NCBI RefSeq assembly: GCF_000182925.2
Contig: NC_026503.1
Coordinates: 4,774,001-4,838,000, forward strand
Source: Neurospora crassa OR74A
Lineage: Eukaryota > Ascomycota > Sordariomycetes > Sordariales > Sordariaceae
Direction: 5' to 3'
Length of the DNA: 64,000 bases
The notes under the pieces are model-generated. The model was not told where the DNA came from. It ran no database searches and saw only the letters and a program-made list of their open reading frames with translations. How positions within the stretch are numbered: position 1 is the first letter of the stretch; each line of letters starts with the position of its first letter. Made by a program: the position numbers and the translations under genes. Below, one piece after another: positions 34,940 through 46,892 of the stretch.

Positions 34940-35785
34940 TGGTAGTTCCACCTCAGCGATCGGGAGTTAAGCCCGTTCAACCGCCTATCCCAAGTAGTCT
35001 ACGGACCTGATGGTTTGGACCCAATCAACCAACCTAGTGGCTAGCCTTCTACTGAAGAAGCTCAGGAAGGACAGGCTGGCGAGGTCGCCGTCGTACCCTC
35101 TCAATTTACTCTTGTCGAACCAATGGCCTTTTCTACCATAATCCTGCCCCTTCGCGCGATGATTCCCAGCACAATTCCGCCGACACTGTCACAGGAGGTG
35201 CTCAGCCTCGTGATTCCGAGGTACAGTTACCCATTCCCTCCCTGCCTCCAGGAGGTTGAGATGGACAAGGCAACCCCATTTTCAGCGGCATTCCCCGCTC
35301 TGAGCCTTCTCTACCTGAGACGGCTCGTTCTAAGCTGGACATGGATGAGCGGATAGCCGAGGACCCGGTTTCCTGGGGTTGTTCCCTTCCTGAGCCAGGT
35401 CATTTTGAGCTGGCTTTTGACGAGTGCGTCTGTAATGAGCAAGATGCCCCTAATACCGCTGTTCTTCCGCCCTCTCTGTCTCAGTTCGAACTTAAACAGC
35501 CTCATCTGGCCGTCCCTCAGCCGCATCTTGCTCAACACGGTCATTCCAGCCCTACCCCTCGTGAGCCGGATCCTGATCTTTTTGCCGCCGAGGAAGCTCT
35601 CGCGCATGTCTCTTTACCGAGATATTCGGAGATTCTGGTCAAGCTGAGCTCGCTCCCACCATGCCCCCCGTTGCAGAGCACGCCGAAGCTGCTCCTCCCA
35701 AGTGGTCTACTCTTACGTTTGGGGCTTCGATTGGGACTGCCCGGGTCTCTTCCTTTAGGACCTGTTTCCTCCCGGTGTCTGTAAA
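34940..35785 (+). pseudogene. Decayed partial copy of the 33036 gene
   Basis: The segment from about 34950 aligns with the middle of the 33036 gene: RLSQVVYGPDGLDP against RLSPIVYGQGDTGP, followed by PSG, then Ala/Gly/Glu-rich and Pro-rich stretches in the same order. The frame is interrupted several times. The alignment fades before the zinc module, which is absent. It is the tail end of the subfamily 3 duplication. Confidence 0.6.
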
Positions 35786-36439
35786 CCCCCAAAACAGAAA
35801 GCAAATGTCACGAGCGGGTCTCAGTCGCAGAATTGCTTGATAGTACTTTAGTTCGTGGAAAGCGGTTTACTATGTGTTGAGTTGGAATGCGAACACAAAA
35901 GATTGATAGGACGGAGTTTCGGGTGCAATATCAATTTTACAACTTGACTTTAGTGCTTTTCGCCAGTACCTCGCCCTGCTTAAGCTTTTTAACACAATGT
36001 TCCTTAAAGACTTTTGCCTGCACACCGTGCCTACGATTTTGATAGTCAATAACTAAGGCGAGCTTGCCACGTCTTCGATGATTCCTCTTGCTATTCCTCG
36101 TGCGATGATCATATTGTGTGCCCCAAGATCGTGATGGCCGTTGGCGAGCTATCTCCGCCACAATGTCGTCTAAGGACTGAAGATGCATGGCGGGCGGTAG
36201 TGCGGTTGCATCCAGATCCTTACCGCTGGCTACGAAAAGATCTCTCCCGTTACCTTTTGGCCGAGCCGGTCTCGTGATGCAATCTGTTTGATTGTTCTCT
36301 TCGACTCCGGCATGTCCTTTTACCCAATGAAGCTCCGGAAAAACATCAAAACCGGGATTGGACTTTCATACGTGGCCCAATCTTTCTATGACAGCACTGC
36401 CTTCCACACCGCCGCTACGTGAGGGAGTATCATGCGTCT

Positions 36440-36856
36440 ATGGTTACCGGTGGGCACACGCATAAACCTACTTGCGCCGGTATATGGTCATCGATGCTTC
36501 CAACTGGGGAGATGTGTGTGGTCTTGGTAGGAAGACTGGCGCTGTCTGGAACGCCTGCTACGACCGAAGTTACCGGCGTCAAGTCCTTGTTTGATAATGT
36601 AAGAAGGCCGCGGCGGAGGTCAGAGTCGTACGAGGATTGCCGTGCTGCTGGTAAGCTACCCCGCGACGTGGCTATGGAAGTGATTCGCTATTCCAAGGAA
36701 CTCGGCGAGAAGGACAAAGGCACCTGCATGGCTCGCATCTACAACTGCCTCTATCCCGGTCTCAAAGACTTGGTCGTGGAACCAACTGACGATATCACCT
36801 TGGATGAATGGGAAGCGAAGGTCAGACCGCAAATACAGACGCTGTTCGTTTCATAG
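36440..36856 (+). CDS. Hypothetical protein, unknown
   Basis: ATG 36440 (MVTGGHTHKP) begins a 138-codon frame. Its second half looks like a folded helical protein (DVAMEVIRYSKELGEK, YNCLYPGLKDLV). Another frame nearby (VIDASNWGDVCGLG, about 36490-36590) also looks coding-like, so a frameshift or an intron near 36600 (a GTAAGA lies at 36599) is possible. No family is recognised, and it does not carry the zinc module. Confidence 0.3.
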   Translation: MVTGGHTHKPTCAGIWSSMLPTGEMCVVLVGRLALSGTPATTEVTGVKSLFDNVRRPRRRSESYEDCRAAGKLPRDVAMEVIRYSKELGEKDKGTCMARIYNCLYPGLKDLVVEPTDDITLDEWEAKVRPQIQTLFVS

Positions 36857-37605
36857 ACAGAAAGAAACAAGGGATATACAAGATTCTGTCGTGGACAAAG
36901 GGATTTGTGTCCATGACAAGTGATCTTCTACTCCGATGGCGGAGAAATGAAAGAGTGTCCGCGTCCTTTGATTTAGATGAAAAATACGGTAATGCGTTAC
37001 GACCCCGCGGTAATTATCATCACTCTCTCATGGAAGGCCGGAGGCCGGTGACTGCCACCGGCTACCGATCCCTATCTACCGGCAGGCTAAAGAGGCCCTG
37101 CCCTAGCCACACTTGGGGAACTACTGAGTGCTGGTAGGCCTGGCAACGGGGGTACGTACCAGCGTGGTCAGGTGATCAAGGTTGATATTTCGATCGCCGA
37201 TTATGGCATGTCGCCCTCAGTGGTAGCTGCCTGTGGCTAATATCGACCAGGAAGTATACGGCGGGGAGCTAGTGGTCCGTGTCCTATCCTCGAACGGTGA
37301 ATTGTACGCTGCTTTTCCCTTTCCCCCCCACAACCTATTTATCTGGCCAAATTTGCAAGCACAACCAATTTCTCTTCCTTTTCATCAACACACCCTACTC
37401 CCACAACTGAGAGAAAATCACAATTGTCTCACAACTGCTCGAGAGTCACCTCATTAGTAGGTATTCCAGTCATCTAGTACGTCGGTGACTCTAGAGCAAC
37501 AACTCTGGAACATCGGCGGGCTTTTCTTTTGATTGATCAAAGGTAGACCTACCAACCAACAATCCAAACGCAAAATGCGCAGCTCCTTTGGTCAGAACTG
37601 ACAAC

Positions 37606-38901
37606 ATGTACCTTAGTACCACAGATTTGAAGATGGAAGAACAGTACTCGACTAATGCCGCCGGCAACACAAAGCCGGCGTCGCTGCCCTTGCAAGATCA
37701 TCAGGAGTTGAACTATCCTAACATGTGGGGTGATGATGGCAACCTTACGGGAATTGTCTGGCCCATCCCCTCCACGGATATTGCCACCAACGCAACAGGC
37801 AACATCAGAATCCAGGGTAACGAGCAGAACATGGTCATGTCTCACGGTAATGAACCTCAAGACATGCACTTGTCGATCCGTCATGATGAAGCCATTCATA
37901 GAGCAACCCCCAACAACGGAGGCACTCATGCCCAGAACAATGAAGTCACTCATACCTCTACCGACAACAATGGGTTCACTTACACTCACCAAGACGGATC
38001 AACTCATACCCCCCTTAACCAAGGCGCCCATACCCACAACAACGGAGTCACCTATGACCATAACAATGGATTCACTCACAGTCACATCCACAACAACAAT
38101 TCCACTCACACCCCGCACAACGAAGTCAACCAAGGTAACTACAACAACGGAGTTCCTAATATCCCCAACCAGGACTCCAGTCACACCTACCTCAACGGAG
38201 TTCCTTACATCCCCAACCAGGATTCCACTCACAACTACCACAACGGAGTCGACCATCACCAAAACAACGGAGTTCCTTACATCCCCAACCAGGATTCCAC
38301 TCATAACTACCACAACGAAGTCGCCCATCACCAAAACAACGGAGTTCCTTACATCCCCAACCAGGATTCCACTCATAACTACCACAACGGAGTCGCCCAT
38401 CACCAAGACAACGGGTTTCTTCCCATCCACGACAACGATTCTACTCAAACCCACCACAATGGAGTCAACCATAACTACAACAACGTAGCCACTGACATCC
38501 CCAATAATGAATTCACTGACGTCCACAACAACGGAGTGGCTCACAATCACAATAACGGAACCATCTCTGCCAATCCAGGCCCAAGCAGCAACCACATTCA
38601 GCGCCCACCCATCGTAATCACCGACAAGTGCCGCAAGTGCCCTTCACCCGCCTAGGCGCCGGGTAAGCGCTACTGCTTTCGACACTTGGGCAACCGCTTC
38701 TCCAGAGCCCGGCAAGCTCTGGTTGAGGAGCGGTACGCTCGAGGTTATTACACTTGTTCGAAGTGTTACAACGAGGAGCTCGAGGAACCTCGGCTCTGCG
38801 ATGCCTGCCGCCAAACCGGCCGAGACGTGCGGGCTAGGCGGGCCGCTGGAATTCCTCCTGTCGGAGGAAAGTGGGCTAAGGGCATCAAGCGTGCCAAATA
38901 G
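37606..38901 (+). CDS. Two-zinc-site family, subfamily 4, His/Asn-rich, with internal UAG
   Basis: ATG 37606 (MYLSTTDLKMEEQ) is the first in-frame ATG, and the ATG at 37636 is also possible. No coding intron is visible. The N-terminus is His/Asn/Thr-rich with many HNNGVTY-type units and a 24-residue tandem repeat (NNGVPYIPNQDSTHNYHN). KCRKC (C-x2-C) and PSPA precede TAG 38653-38655 (349 residues). The frame continues APGKRYCFRHLGNR, then YYTCSKCYNEELEEPRLC, DAC and GGKWAKGIKRAK to TAG 38899-38901 (431 residues). All eight ligands are present. The short form would keep the His-rich region, which could itself bind metal. Confidence 0.87.
38191..38424 (+). repeat. 72-base in-frame tandem repeats
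   Basis: Near-identical 72-base units start at 38263 and 38335, with diverged or partial units on both sides. They encode 24 residues with PYIPNQDSTHNYHN. Confidence 0.8.
38646..38664 (+). promoter_or_regulatory. UAG-loop hairpin of the gene at 37606
   Basis: ACCCG pairs perfectly with CGGGT. The nine-base loop CCTAGGCGC carries the TAG in its centre. Confidence 0.65.
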
Positions 38902-39349
38902 GCTGAGACTGGGAGTGGTTGGAAGGCTTGGAAGGAATCAAAGTGAGAAGTGAAAGGGGAACTAAGAGTTATTGAACATTATGTGGTCATGAGGGCTTGG
39001 GGAGGTCTTAATCGTGGTGGCATAGGAGTTTGATAATTTGCGGTACTTCCTTCTTTGATTCTTTGTAAATACAATCAAAGGGCTTTTCTACTACAATTCC
39101 TTAGCTCCGCGTAACCTCCCTTACTGCCTCTATATAAACTTTGTCTTGTTGCAAATGCATTGAATGGAACATTAATGAGGACCAATAACGACAAACCATC
39201 GTCCTATTCACCCCAACACAACGCAGGACGTAACGACTCAGGGGGCAGATGAGCAACAGGAAATCAACGCGGCTACAAATGTCGCTGAGAGAGAATCTCA
39301 ATGTTGCCTTTGTGACACCACAGTAGGGAAGCCGGATGGCAGTCATCAA

Positions 39350-39620
39350 GCAGTGCACTGCTACCTCTAGTCAGTGCCAGGCGACCGTCTAGTCGTCGGG
39401 CGCCGGCTACTGTTTCAAGCACTCAAAGAACCGTCCGTATGCGGCCCGCCAGGCGGATGTTTTTGAGGGTTATCGCAGGGGTTATTACTCCTGTTCGAAG
39501 TGCTTCGTTGTGGGTTAAGAGCGCCCGGGCCTTTGCCCATTTTGCCTAGCGACAGGCCGTGCCACCCGGGCCGGAGGACGGCCCGAATTGCATCCACTGC
39601 CGGAAAGTGGGCGAAGGGAA
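39350..39620 (+). pseudogene. Subfamily 4 remnant A
   Basis: A Cys-bearing QCQATV stretch precedes TAG 39390-39392. Then SSGAGYCFKHSKNRP, YYSCSKCF and LCPFCLATG follow, with one further stop before LCPFC, and a frame change before the GGKWAKG-like end. Stem pairing GGCG-CCG / CGG-CGCC (39380-39404) still encloses the TAG. A TACCTCTA motif is directly upstream (39362). Confidence 0.65.
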
Positions 39621-39639
39621 GGAAGCTACCTACCTCTGG

Positions 39640-40156
39640 GGTTCAATTCCAACCAATTTATTATCCCTCAGCAAGTCGGCAATGAACAAGTCAACTTTCA
39701 TCAACTTATCCCTGAGGCCAACGACTTTGGCATGGCTCTCCCCAATGCAGGCATTATATACCTACCTCTACTTAGTAGCTCAACAATCCCAACCAATTCA
39801 GCATCCCTCAGCGAGGCGGCACCCAGCAAGTGACCCCTTATGAAACTGCCACTCAGCCAGCTGCCACTCAGCAGCAGCAGCGGACCCCTATGTGGTCGAG
39901 GACAAATGCCAGAAATGTCCTGCACTCGCCTAGGTAGGCGCCGGGTATAAGCTCTTGTTCTCGGTATTTCGGAAACCGTCAGGTCTTTTACGAAGGCGTG
40001 AGTAGATCGTCCGTGAGCTTTACGCTCGCGGCTTTTCACACAGGCGCTTTGTCCGAGGTGCCGCCGGTCATTTTCTACACTAAAGCTAACAGAGAGGCTG
40101 GCATTCCTCCCAAGGGAGGAGGACGGGCCAGGGGTGTCAAGCGCCCTGGAAATTGA
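39640..40156 (+). pseudogene. Subfamily 4 remnant B
   Basis: KCQKC (C-x2-C) and PALA precede TAG 39931-39933, as in the gene at 37606. The Gln/Pro-rich stretch upstream and the GGGRARGVK-like basic end downstream match the subfamily, but the module between them is broken in several frames. CGCC/GGCG pairing around TAGGTA is retained. Confidence 0.6.
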
Positions 40157-41060
40157 GGGTCCTACAGAGGATGAAGAGTAGGTACTTCTGGGATTTGAAG
40201 TAAGAGAGAGTGGGAAACTGGTACATTTAATCTTAAGGCCTGATTCAGTCGTTGGGGGCTCGGGGGGGTTATTGACGTTTGAAGAGGGAAGTTTTGATTT
40301 TTTTCTGTTAGGGCACTCTGTCCTTTCTAAGTCCTTGCTTTCATTCTGGGCGTCTTTTGCAAGTCCACATATCTGACATGTCCTGATTTTCTCTCCTGCT
40401 TTCCTGATATTGTGACTCTTTGCTTCTTGTATTTTTTTTTTCGTTCCCAGGAGTAATCGTCTAGCCGTCTCTGGCTTCCCTTCTATTGTCATTGTCGATA
40501 CCTCTAGTAGGTACTCTTCATTTGTTGTCACTTCTTGCTTGAAATAGCCTGCCGCCCCAGGAACTGGCGCCTCGTTGCCTTTACCTCAAGGATCCAGCAA
40601 ACGGACCTTCTGAAGCCCGCCAAGAAATCATCAGGGCGAAAAATGCAAAAGAGAATTCTTCGTCTAAAGCCGCTGCCACCTCGGTGAGAAGCTACGGTGA
40701 ATGTGAAAAATCAAGGTTCTCAGAGTGCCAGGAAACGGGAGTGGCGAGTGCCAGCCTGGATTTTCTGCCGACACTATAAATTCCACACTGCTCTGTCCCC
40801 GCAACACTCGATACAAACACTCACCAACCCTCATCAAGTGTCCTACACATCTTTCAATCTAGAGACATCACAACTTCTCTAGAGGTATATTGCCGACGAA
40901 AGGTGCATCGCGTATGACAAACTGCCCTATCCAACAGTGATTAAAGTCAACAGGATTAACATGAAGTACATACCCACATATGTTCCTTTTGTTTCATTAT
41001 CCTGTTATTAAAAGAGTCGACAGCTAACTCGCCCCAATCAAAGCACATCCACCAACAAAG

Positions 41061-41967
41061 ATGGGCAATAGCAACGTGTCCAAGCCAAGCGGCGGAGGCT
41101 TTTATGCCTCTACCGATGAAAACAACTCAATCTATCCCAACGTTTGGGGTCAGATCAACAATGTAAGTGGAAGCTTCAGTTGGTTTCGACGACAAATTCC
41201 ATTGTCTTTCTGGAAGCACAAGCTGACACATTGACACGTACGATCAGCCGGAAAACGGCAACAACGGTGCTTTCGTACATCCCTCTATGGCTCCGTTCGG
41301 TCACGTCCCTGTCCGCTTTGTCTCCATGTCTGCCCTCACCAACAATGGCCAGGGCGACGTGAGCCCCTTCACCAATACCAATCTAATCAACAATTCCACT
41401 CCTCATCCATTCACAGCTCCGGCCGGCAATATCCCTCCCGTCCCTGGTGCCTCTGGCGTCACCAACCATGGCCAGAGCCACGTGAGCCACTCGAACAACG
41501 ACAATCTGATCGACAATTCCAGTCCTCAACCCTTTATAGCTCCGTCCGGCAGCATCCCTGTCCCCTTCGTCCAGGCTGGAGTCGAAACTATCTATGCCGA
41601 CCGCCCGGTGGTTGCTGGTCCTGTCCACCCATTCGAACATGTTCACCCCTCGGAGCCAGCCCGCGAAGCGCGTCCAACTATTGTCGTTACATCGAAGTGC
41701 AAAGTATGCAAGGCACCCGCTTAGGCACCGGGCGCCTCCAAGTGCTTTAAGCACCTCGCGAACAAACCTTCTGCGGTCCGCCAAGCCGCAGTATTTGAAG
41801 GGTATAGCAGAGGGTACTACTCATGCTCAAAATGCTTCACTCCGGGTCTGGAGCGCGCGGGCCTTTGCTCTGAATGCCTGGCTGCCGGCCGGGCCACTAG
41901 GGCCAGAAGGGCGGCCCATATTGCGCCTACTGGCGGAAAGTGGGCCAAGGGCCGGAAGCGCCTCTAG
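41061..41967 (+). CDS. Two-zinc-site family, subfamily 4, with internal UAG
   Basis: ATG 41061 (MGNSNVSKPSGGGFYAS) leads to a 34-codon exon that ends IYPNVWGQINN, similar to YPNMWGDDG in the gene at 37606. The 85-base phase-0 intron is 41163-41247 (GTAAGT ... GATCAG). The second exon has two related blocks (GQGDVSPFTNTNLINNSTP and GQSHVSHSNNDNLIDNSSP). KCKVC (C-x2-C) and KAPA precede TAG 41722-41724 (192 residues). The frame continues APGASKCFKHLANKP, YYSCSKCF, LCSECLAAG and GGKWAKGRKRL, ending TAG 41965-41967 (273 residues). It is complete and compact, a good representative. Confidence 0.88.
41712..41736 (+). promoter_or_regulatory. UAG-loop hairpin of the gene at 41061
   Basis: GGC-(A)-CCCG pairs with CGGG-(C)-GCC. 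The loop CTTAGGCAC contains the TAG. Confidence 0.6.
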
Positions 41968-42339
41968 GACGACCAGGGTGGCGAGGACAAGGTCAAAACT
42001 GGCCGTGTTCTGGAAGCGAGTCAAGAGTAGAAAGCAGAAAGAAGGGAACTGGCAGCAATAGACAGGTACGGTACACCATTCTAGACGAATTAATAAAGAC
42101 TTGGGGGGGTCAATCACGTTTAGGGAGGACTCTTGATCGTTTGCCAGAAGATGACTTCCTTCTTAGCTAGCTACCTCTATGAACCTCGCTCTACCAAAGA
42201 ATTTTCTGCCCGGTCGTTATGTGAAACAATTTCTCCCTACGAATGCATTAGTCATTGTATATCACATAATCTTCTTGACGCGCAGTTTTTACCCACCTAC
42301 CTACAACGTTGATGCTGACTGTCATCCCGTTAGAAACGT

Positions 42340-42480
42340 GTGGAAAATCTCTCAAGCTCGCCTAGGGGCCGGCCGGGTGCAAGCTACTGCTTCCAGCATC
42401 TGGCAAACCGCCTATCAAGAAGGCGTAAACAGAGAGCTGCCCAAGCCGGGATATTCTTGATCCTCGCTTATTTAGTCACG
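42340..42480 (+). pseudogene. Subfamily 4 remnant C
   Basis: TAG 42363-42365 in the context CTCGCCTAG is followed by GGCC-rich sequence and a YCFQHLANRL-like stretch that is one base out of register. No site 2 follows. A short relic only. Confidence 0.5.
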
Positions 42481-43139
42481 AATATGTCCAGGTAGGAGTC
42501 GCACCAGTCTGGTTAGAACAGCCATGCGGAGAGAAGTCGAGCTGACTTGTCGTAAAGGAAACCAAGAATGGACGGGTGATAAAACATCCTGGTGTCACGG
42601 ACAAGCCCAAACTGTTCAAGACCACTTCGAACGATCTTGGGGTTGCCAAGAATTCAGTCCGCATTTCCGCATCTCTCACCGGCAATCGGTCGGGAGGCCA
42701 GGTTGAACGGAGCGAGACCCGTGATATAGGCTTCAACCGTACAATGGCTCCAAGTGACCTGCGCTTTGAGGTCAACGTGACATCCGCGGCTGATGACTAC
42801 CGAGACGATTCCAAATTTCATCAGTCCTCTTCCCGCTGAGACGGTGATATCACTGATGGCGAGGTTACCAAGAGTTTCGATGCTTCTAATAAGAGATAAG
42901 CTCCGGAACGGCATCTTATAGCGCTGTATGCCGTCGAGATTAGTCGAGTTGAGCTGGGTGATTGAAGTAACTTTCATGTATATTGTAACGTTTCGGTTCC
43001 GGCCTCGGCGCCAAGCGTGTGCTTCAAAGACTTTCTTCCCTCAGGAATTTCCTGCATCTCCGCATCAGTGTGAAAGACACGACTATCCCGACCGGTCATG
43101 CCGATATCGAGGTCCAGCCCCCCTCTCAGCCGAAGTCCA
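42481..43139. other. Unassigned stretch before subfamily 5
   Basis: An open frame at 42576-42838 (MIKHPGVTDKPKLFKTTSND, 87 residues) is possible but has no recognisable domain. No family motif is seen until about 43080. Confidence 0.4.
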
Positions 43140-43505
43140 TTACTGCTAAAGAAGACGACACGTGAAAAGGGCCAAAAAAACAAGAAGACAGGTATCCAGA
43201 GCTCTTGTAAGGCCACCGTCTAGCAGCCGGGTGCCCGAAAGTGTATGAAGCACTTGTCTCCCCGCCCAAGCCCCACCTTGAGACGTCTGATCGAGTGGCG
43301 GCACGCCAGAGGAATCTGGTCTTGCTCCGGATGCATCTGGCGCCGCGCGCCTAAGCGAAACACCTTGTGCGAGAGATGCGACGAGAAGAACAAGCGTCGC
43401 AGGGGCGAGGCAACTAGAGATGCCAAAATGGAGGCGGAAAATGGTGCGGAAGGAGATGGAAATGGCGGACCTAAAAGCATCAAAGCAGAAGGTCGCAACG
43501 ACTGA
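43140..43505 (+). pseudogene. Subfamily 5 member with intact module, N-terminus unclear
   Basis: TAG 43221-43223 is preceded by SSCKATV and followed in frame by QPGARKCMKHLSPRP (C-x2-H), WSCSGCIWRR, LCERC and a basic tail to TGA 43503-43505. The frame leading into the TAG is Lys-rich and short. A family-like stretch upstream (VQPPSQPKSITAKEDD) lies in another frame, so either an intron or a frameshift separates them. The zinc module is intact, and the N-terminus is unresolved. The stem GGC-(C)-ACC / GGT-GCC (43211-43235) surrounds the TAG. Confidence 0.55.
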
Positions 43506-44679
43506 GGGAATGAATGGGGCTGTGAAAGATTCCCCGGGTGTTAGAGATGGCGAGACTGGGGTGTTGAGGGTATCACTTGCGTCAAAAACCGAGACGCCAG
43601 AATCTGGAATCTTGGCGGGCAGTCATAAGACAGTCCAAGGCAGGGTGGAGAAGAAGAAGAGCCAGCCCAAGAACGAAGGCGTAAAAGCTCGTACGGAAAC
43701 TGCCAGGCTTTGGAATGGTGCCAAATTAGCGAAGAGAAGAGGTGCAACCGAGTAGAAAGGATTTACTCGACGGAGATGTTGAGGAAAGGCTTAGGCAAAC
43801 CGAAGAACCGAGTCGACGGCTCAACCCGGGAAGGGAGATGGTTTTTTTTTCCATTACTCGTGTTCCTGGTGTAGGGGCTGATTCATCCGCGTTTCGAGGG
43901 CGATCTGGGTCTGAACAGGTTGCAAGTTTACGAGTTACGATGATGATGAGTCGAGAACCAACGGAAGTACAGTGGAGAGTGCAAAGCAATGAATTTGAGC
44001 ACCGTGACATTAGTATCCTTCTGCAACCACGATCAAAAGGTTGAAATGAACAGACGGCATCAAGAGGGGAGGGTTGGCTTTGCTAAATGTGCCTAGACGT
44101 CATCTGTCAGGTGCTGTCATGTTGAAGGAAAGAGCATTGAGGCATGCAGTGGTGCCAACTGAACGAAGCATGCATGAGCAAATTTGGGTGAAACTGGACG
44201 CCATTGAGATTGGACGATATGCAGTGTACATGCACGATACTTATGTCAGGGGCAGGAGCAACAGAGCGAGTGCCGCTGCCTTTTGACAGAGGTCGGATCA
44301 GGGTTTCCAACATGATACCGCAGCGAATGTCACTGGTCCAGGGTTTCCGAAGTGGATCGCTGGAGGTGGGTCGCGGTGCTCCATCCGGGCCCGAGACAGT
44401 CCCGGACAGCCCGGAATAGAGGACGGAGTCCATCATCGGCCCTCAATACCTGCAGCATGTCAAGACAGTAGCGGTCAAGCAAGTGGAAGCAGAACAATAT
44501 GTAGAGGTATGCAACCCGATACTATTGGCAACTGCGAAATCGAGAACGGCCGCGCTCACTTCTGCACGACCTACATAACTAGGTTGCTATTCGCATTCGT
44601 GACCTTGATTGGGCCGTGTTCGCCACTTCCCTTTTTTCTGCTTCTTTTCCTCTGTTTTCCTTTCCCCTCCTTTTCTCTT

Positions 44680-44715
44680 CTTCTTTTTTTTTGGGGGGGG
44701 GGGGGGGGGGGAGGC
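44680..44715 (+). repeat. Homopolymer T/G tract
   Basis: A run of T followed directly by a run of about 17 G in the leader of the 44973 gene. Length may be unreliable in assembly. A similar G run occurs near 20433. Confidence 0.8.
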
Positions 44716-44972
44716 GGGTTTGGCTCTTCCACCTCGCTCCGCCCTGCCAACCGTTCTCATTTCAAGAAAACAATTGCGTTGTCTTCCGCTTTTTGTCACA
44801 TCACGCTTTCCATCAATCCCCCAAAGGCTGGGACCGGCCATCAAATCAACCGCCCACCTTTCCATCCTTTGCTGACTTCGCCGAAACAACTCCCGTCCTT
44901 GCCCACTTCTCTACTCCTTTCACCTTTCTGAACACCCGGTAAATCGGATAACAAACACTTCTTGACGCAAAT

Positions 44973-46247
44973 ATGTCCTTCATCAACGAGGCCTTCATTG
45001 CCAACTTGGCTCGTGCTGTCCATCCACAGTCACCCAGTCCATTCTCCTTTGATGCCGGCAATGGCCTGGTTTTTGACCCGTTCCAAGTTGCCCAAAGAAA
45101 AGCCTCTGTCAACACCACGCCTCCCCTGAAAGCCTCTCCTCGGAGCACCTCTTCCTACCAGACATCAACCCTTCACACCTCTCCATATGGAACATCTGCT
45201 TGTCCCACACCGTCGACTGGTACAGCTTCTGTTGCCACATCTCCTTATACATCACCTTTCCAGGGAACATCTCCCCACCTCACCCCCCCTTACAGCAACA
45301 CTCACCTAACCCAGACAAAGGGCCAGATGAAGCAGAGTGGTGCGGGCGGATTCCTCAACGGTAAAAGCCATGGCTTCAACTTTCATTTGGGTAATTTACC
45401 CTCGTATCCCGACCAGAGCATGAGCCGCCATCCTGGTTCAGGCCATGAGAATCCCGGCTGTACTCCTGGTAACGCCAAGAATCTAGATGGCCTTGGAGTC
45501 CATGATGACCATAGAAATAACAGAGAATTGCGCCGTCTTGCAGAATTTCAGAACTGGGTTTTGGGTCTGGACATTTCCACAATGCTACGCACCGCGGAAC
45601 AGGCAGGGTTTCCACTTGACCTAGGCTTCAAGTCAAACTCGAGCAATCATGGCCGGATGAAGAGCACTGAAGGCCAAGGCATGAGCACCACCGCCTTGAC
45701 CAGCACTCCTCGTGGGCATTCTGCTGAGAACAATACAGCCACCCTTCACAACTTCTTCGCCAAAAGTCTCCCTTTTCGTCCCGCCATTGCCTCCAAGAGG
45801 AAATGCGACGACAGAAGCGCCGACAAAGATGGTAATGTGGTCGAACGCAAGTCTCTGGTCTAGCAACCCGGAACTCAAAAAGGTTTTAGCCATCTGGAAA
45901 ACAAGATCGGACGCGATTGCCGTGCCCTCATTAAGTGGCGCCACGCCTGTGGCCTTCACACCTGTACGAGCTGTTGGAATTCTGCCGTCTTCATCAAGCA
46001 GACTCTTTGCAGGCAGTGCCAAGACCAGGACGAGGATGGAAAGAGGAGGCGTGCTGCTGCCGCTGCTGGTGGGCAGGTAAGTCGGACATCTGGAAACCTC
46101 AATCTTGTTCAGATAATGAAGGGTCTTCAAGATCCTCCTATAGATACACCCAAAAGCCTCTTAGATACTGCAGAATACTCAACACTGTGCATTCAGGCAC
46201 GTCGGTTTACTTGCTCACTAAGGAAAACCCGTGCACCTTCTTGTTGA
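44973..46247 (+). CDS. Two-zinc-site family, subfamily 5, with internal UAG
   Basis: ATG 44973 (MSFINEAFIANLAR) starts a Ser/Thr/Pro-rich N-terminus with TSP-type repeats (about residues 47-110). KRKC and ERKSLV precede TAG 45861-45863 (296 residues). The frame continues QPGTQKGFSHLENK, where the expected Cys is Gly (GGT), then HTCTSCWNS, LCRQC and KRRRAAAAA. A GTAAGT donor at 46077 follows; without splicing the frame runs to TGA 46245-46247 (424 residues). Site 1 probably does not bind zinc here. The first residues (NEAFIANL) resemble those of the gene at 49696 (EEAFFANR). The stem TCTGGT / ACC-(C)-GGA (45854-45872) holds the TAG. Confidence 0.78.
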
Positions 46248-46892
46248 TATTCAGTGTCGATATTGGACGAACTCGGGAAATCGTAGGTTCTGGCGAGATT
46301 AGTATTCGATCTGACGTTGTCAAGTGCCAGCGGAAAGCGCGTCGCGCTGCGTTTGTCTCGCGCCACATTACGATCCCATCTCTTCTCGCCAGAGGCCCCA
46401 TTTTTTCTGTTCTTTCCAGCTCCCTCGTGCCCTTACACAAAACTCGTGATTCTTACCAACCGCGAATTTTGCTGCTTTTAAAGGCAACGCATCGCTCTCA
46501 GCCTCTTGACAATCCCGCTATCTTCTAAATCGAACGCGGAGAACAGACGAACAAAGTCAGCAGCTGGAGGCTCCTTAAGCCGCGCAGGCTGTATATCACG
46601 TTCACCTTGCGCACTCTAGCTTGTCGACGAAAAAGGCTCGAGGCCAACTTTCGATAACAGTAGCTAGTACAGCGATAGTACACCCCCGCTGGGCGCCTCG
46701 TTCTTGCTTACGCCAAGCTGTTCTCGCCATCCTCCTTTCTGTGATCAGCAGGTAAGGAACGCGCATCGTCTAACTCATGATACAAGCTGGTCATCGCAAA
46801 CTGACATGAAGATGATAGTCCGCCTCAAATTGCAAGTTTTTCACACAGCCCTGAGGTGTCTCCCCACATCTGGCCGGGCAGCAGCAACCAAT

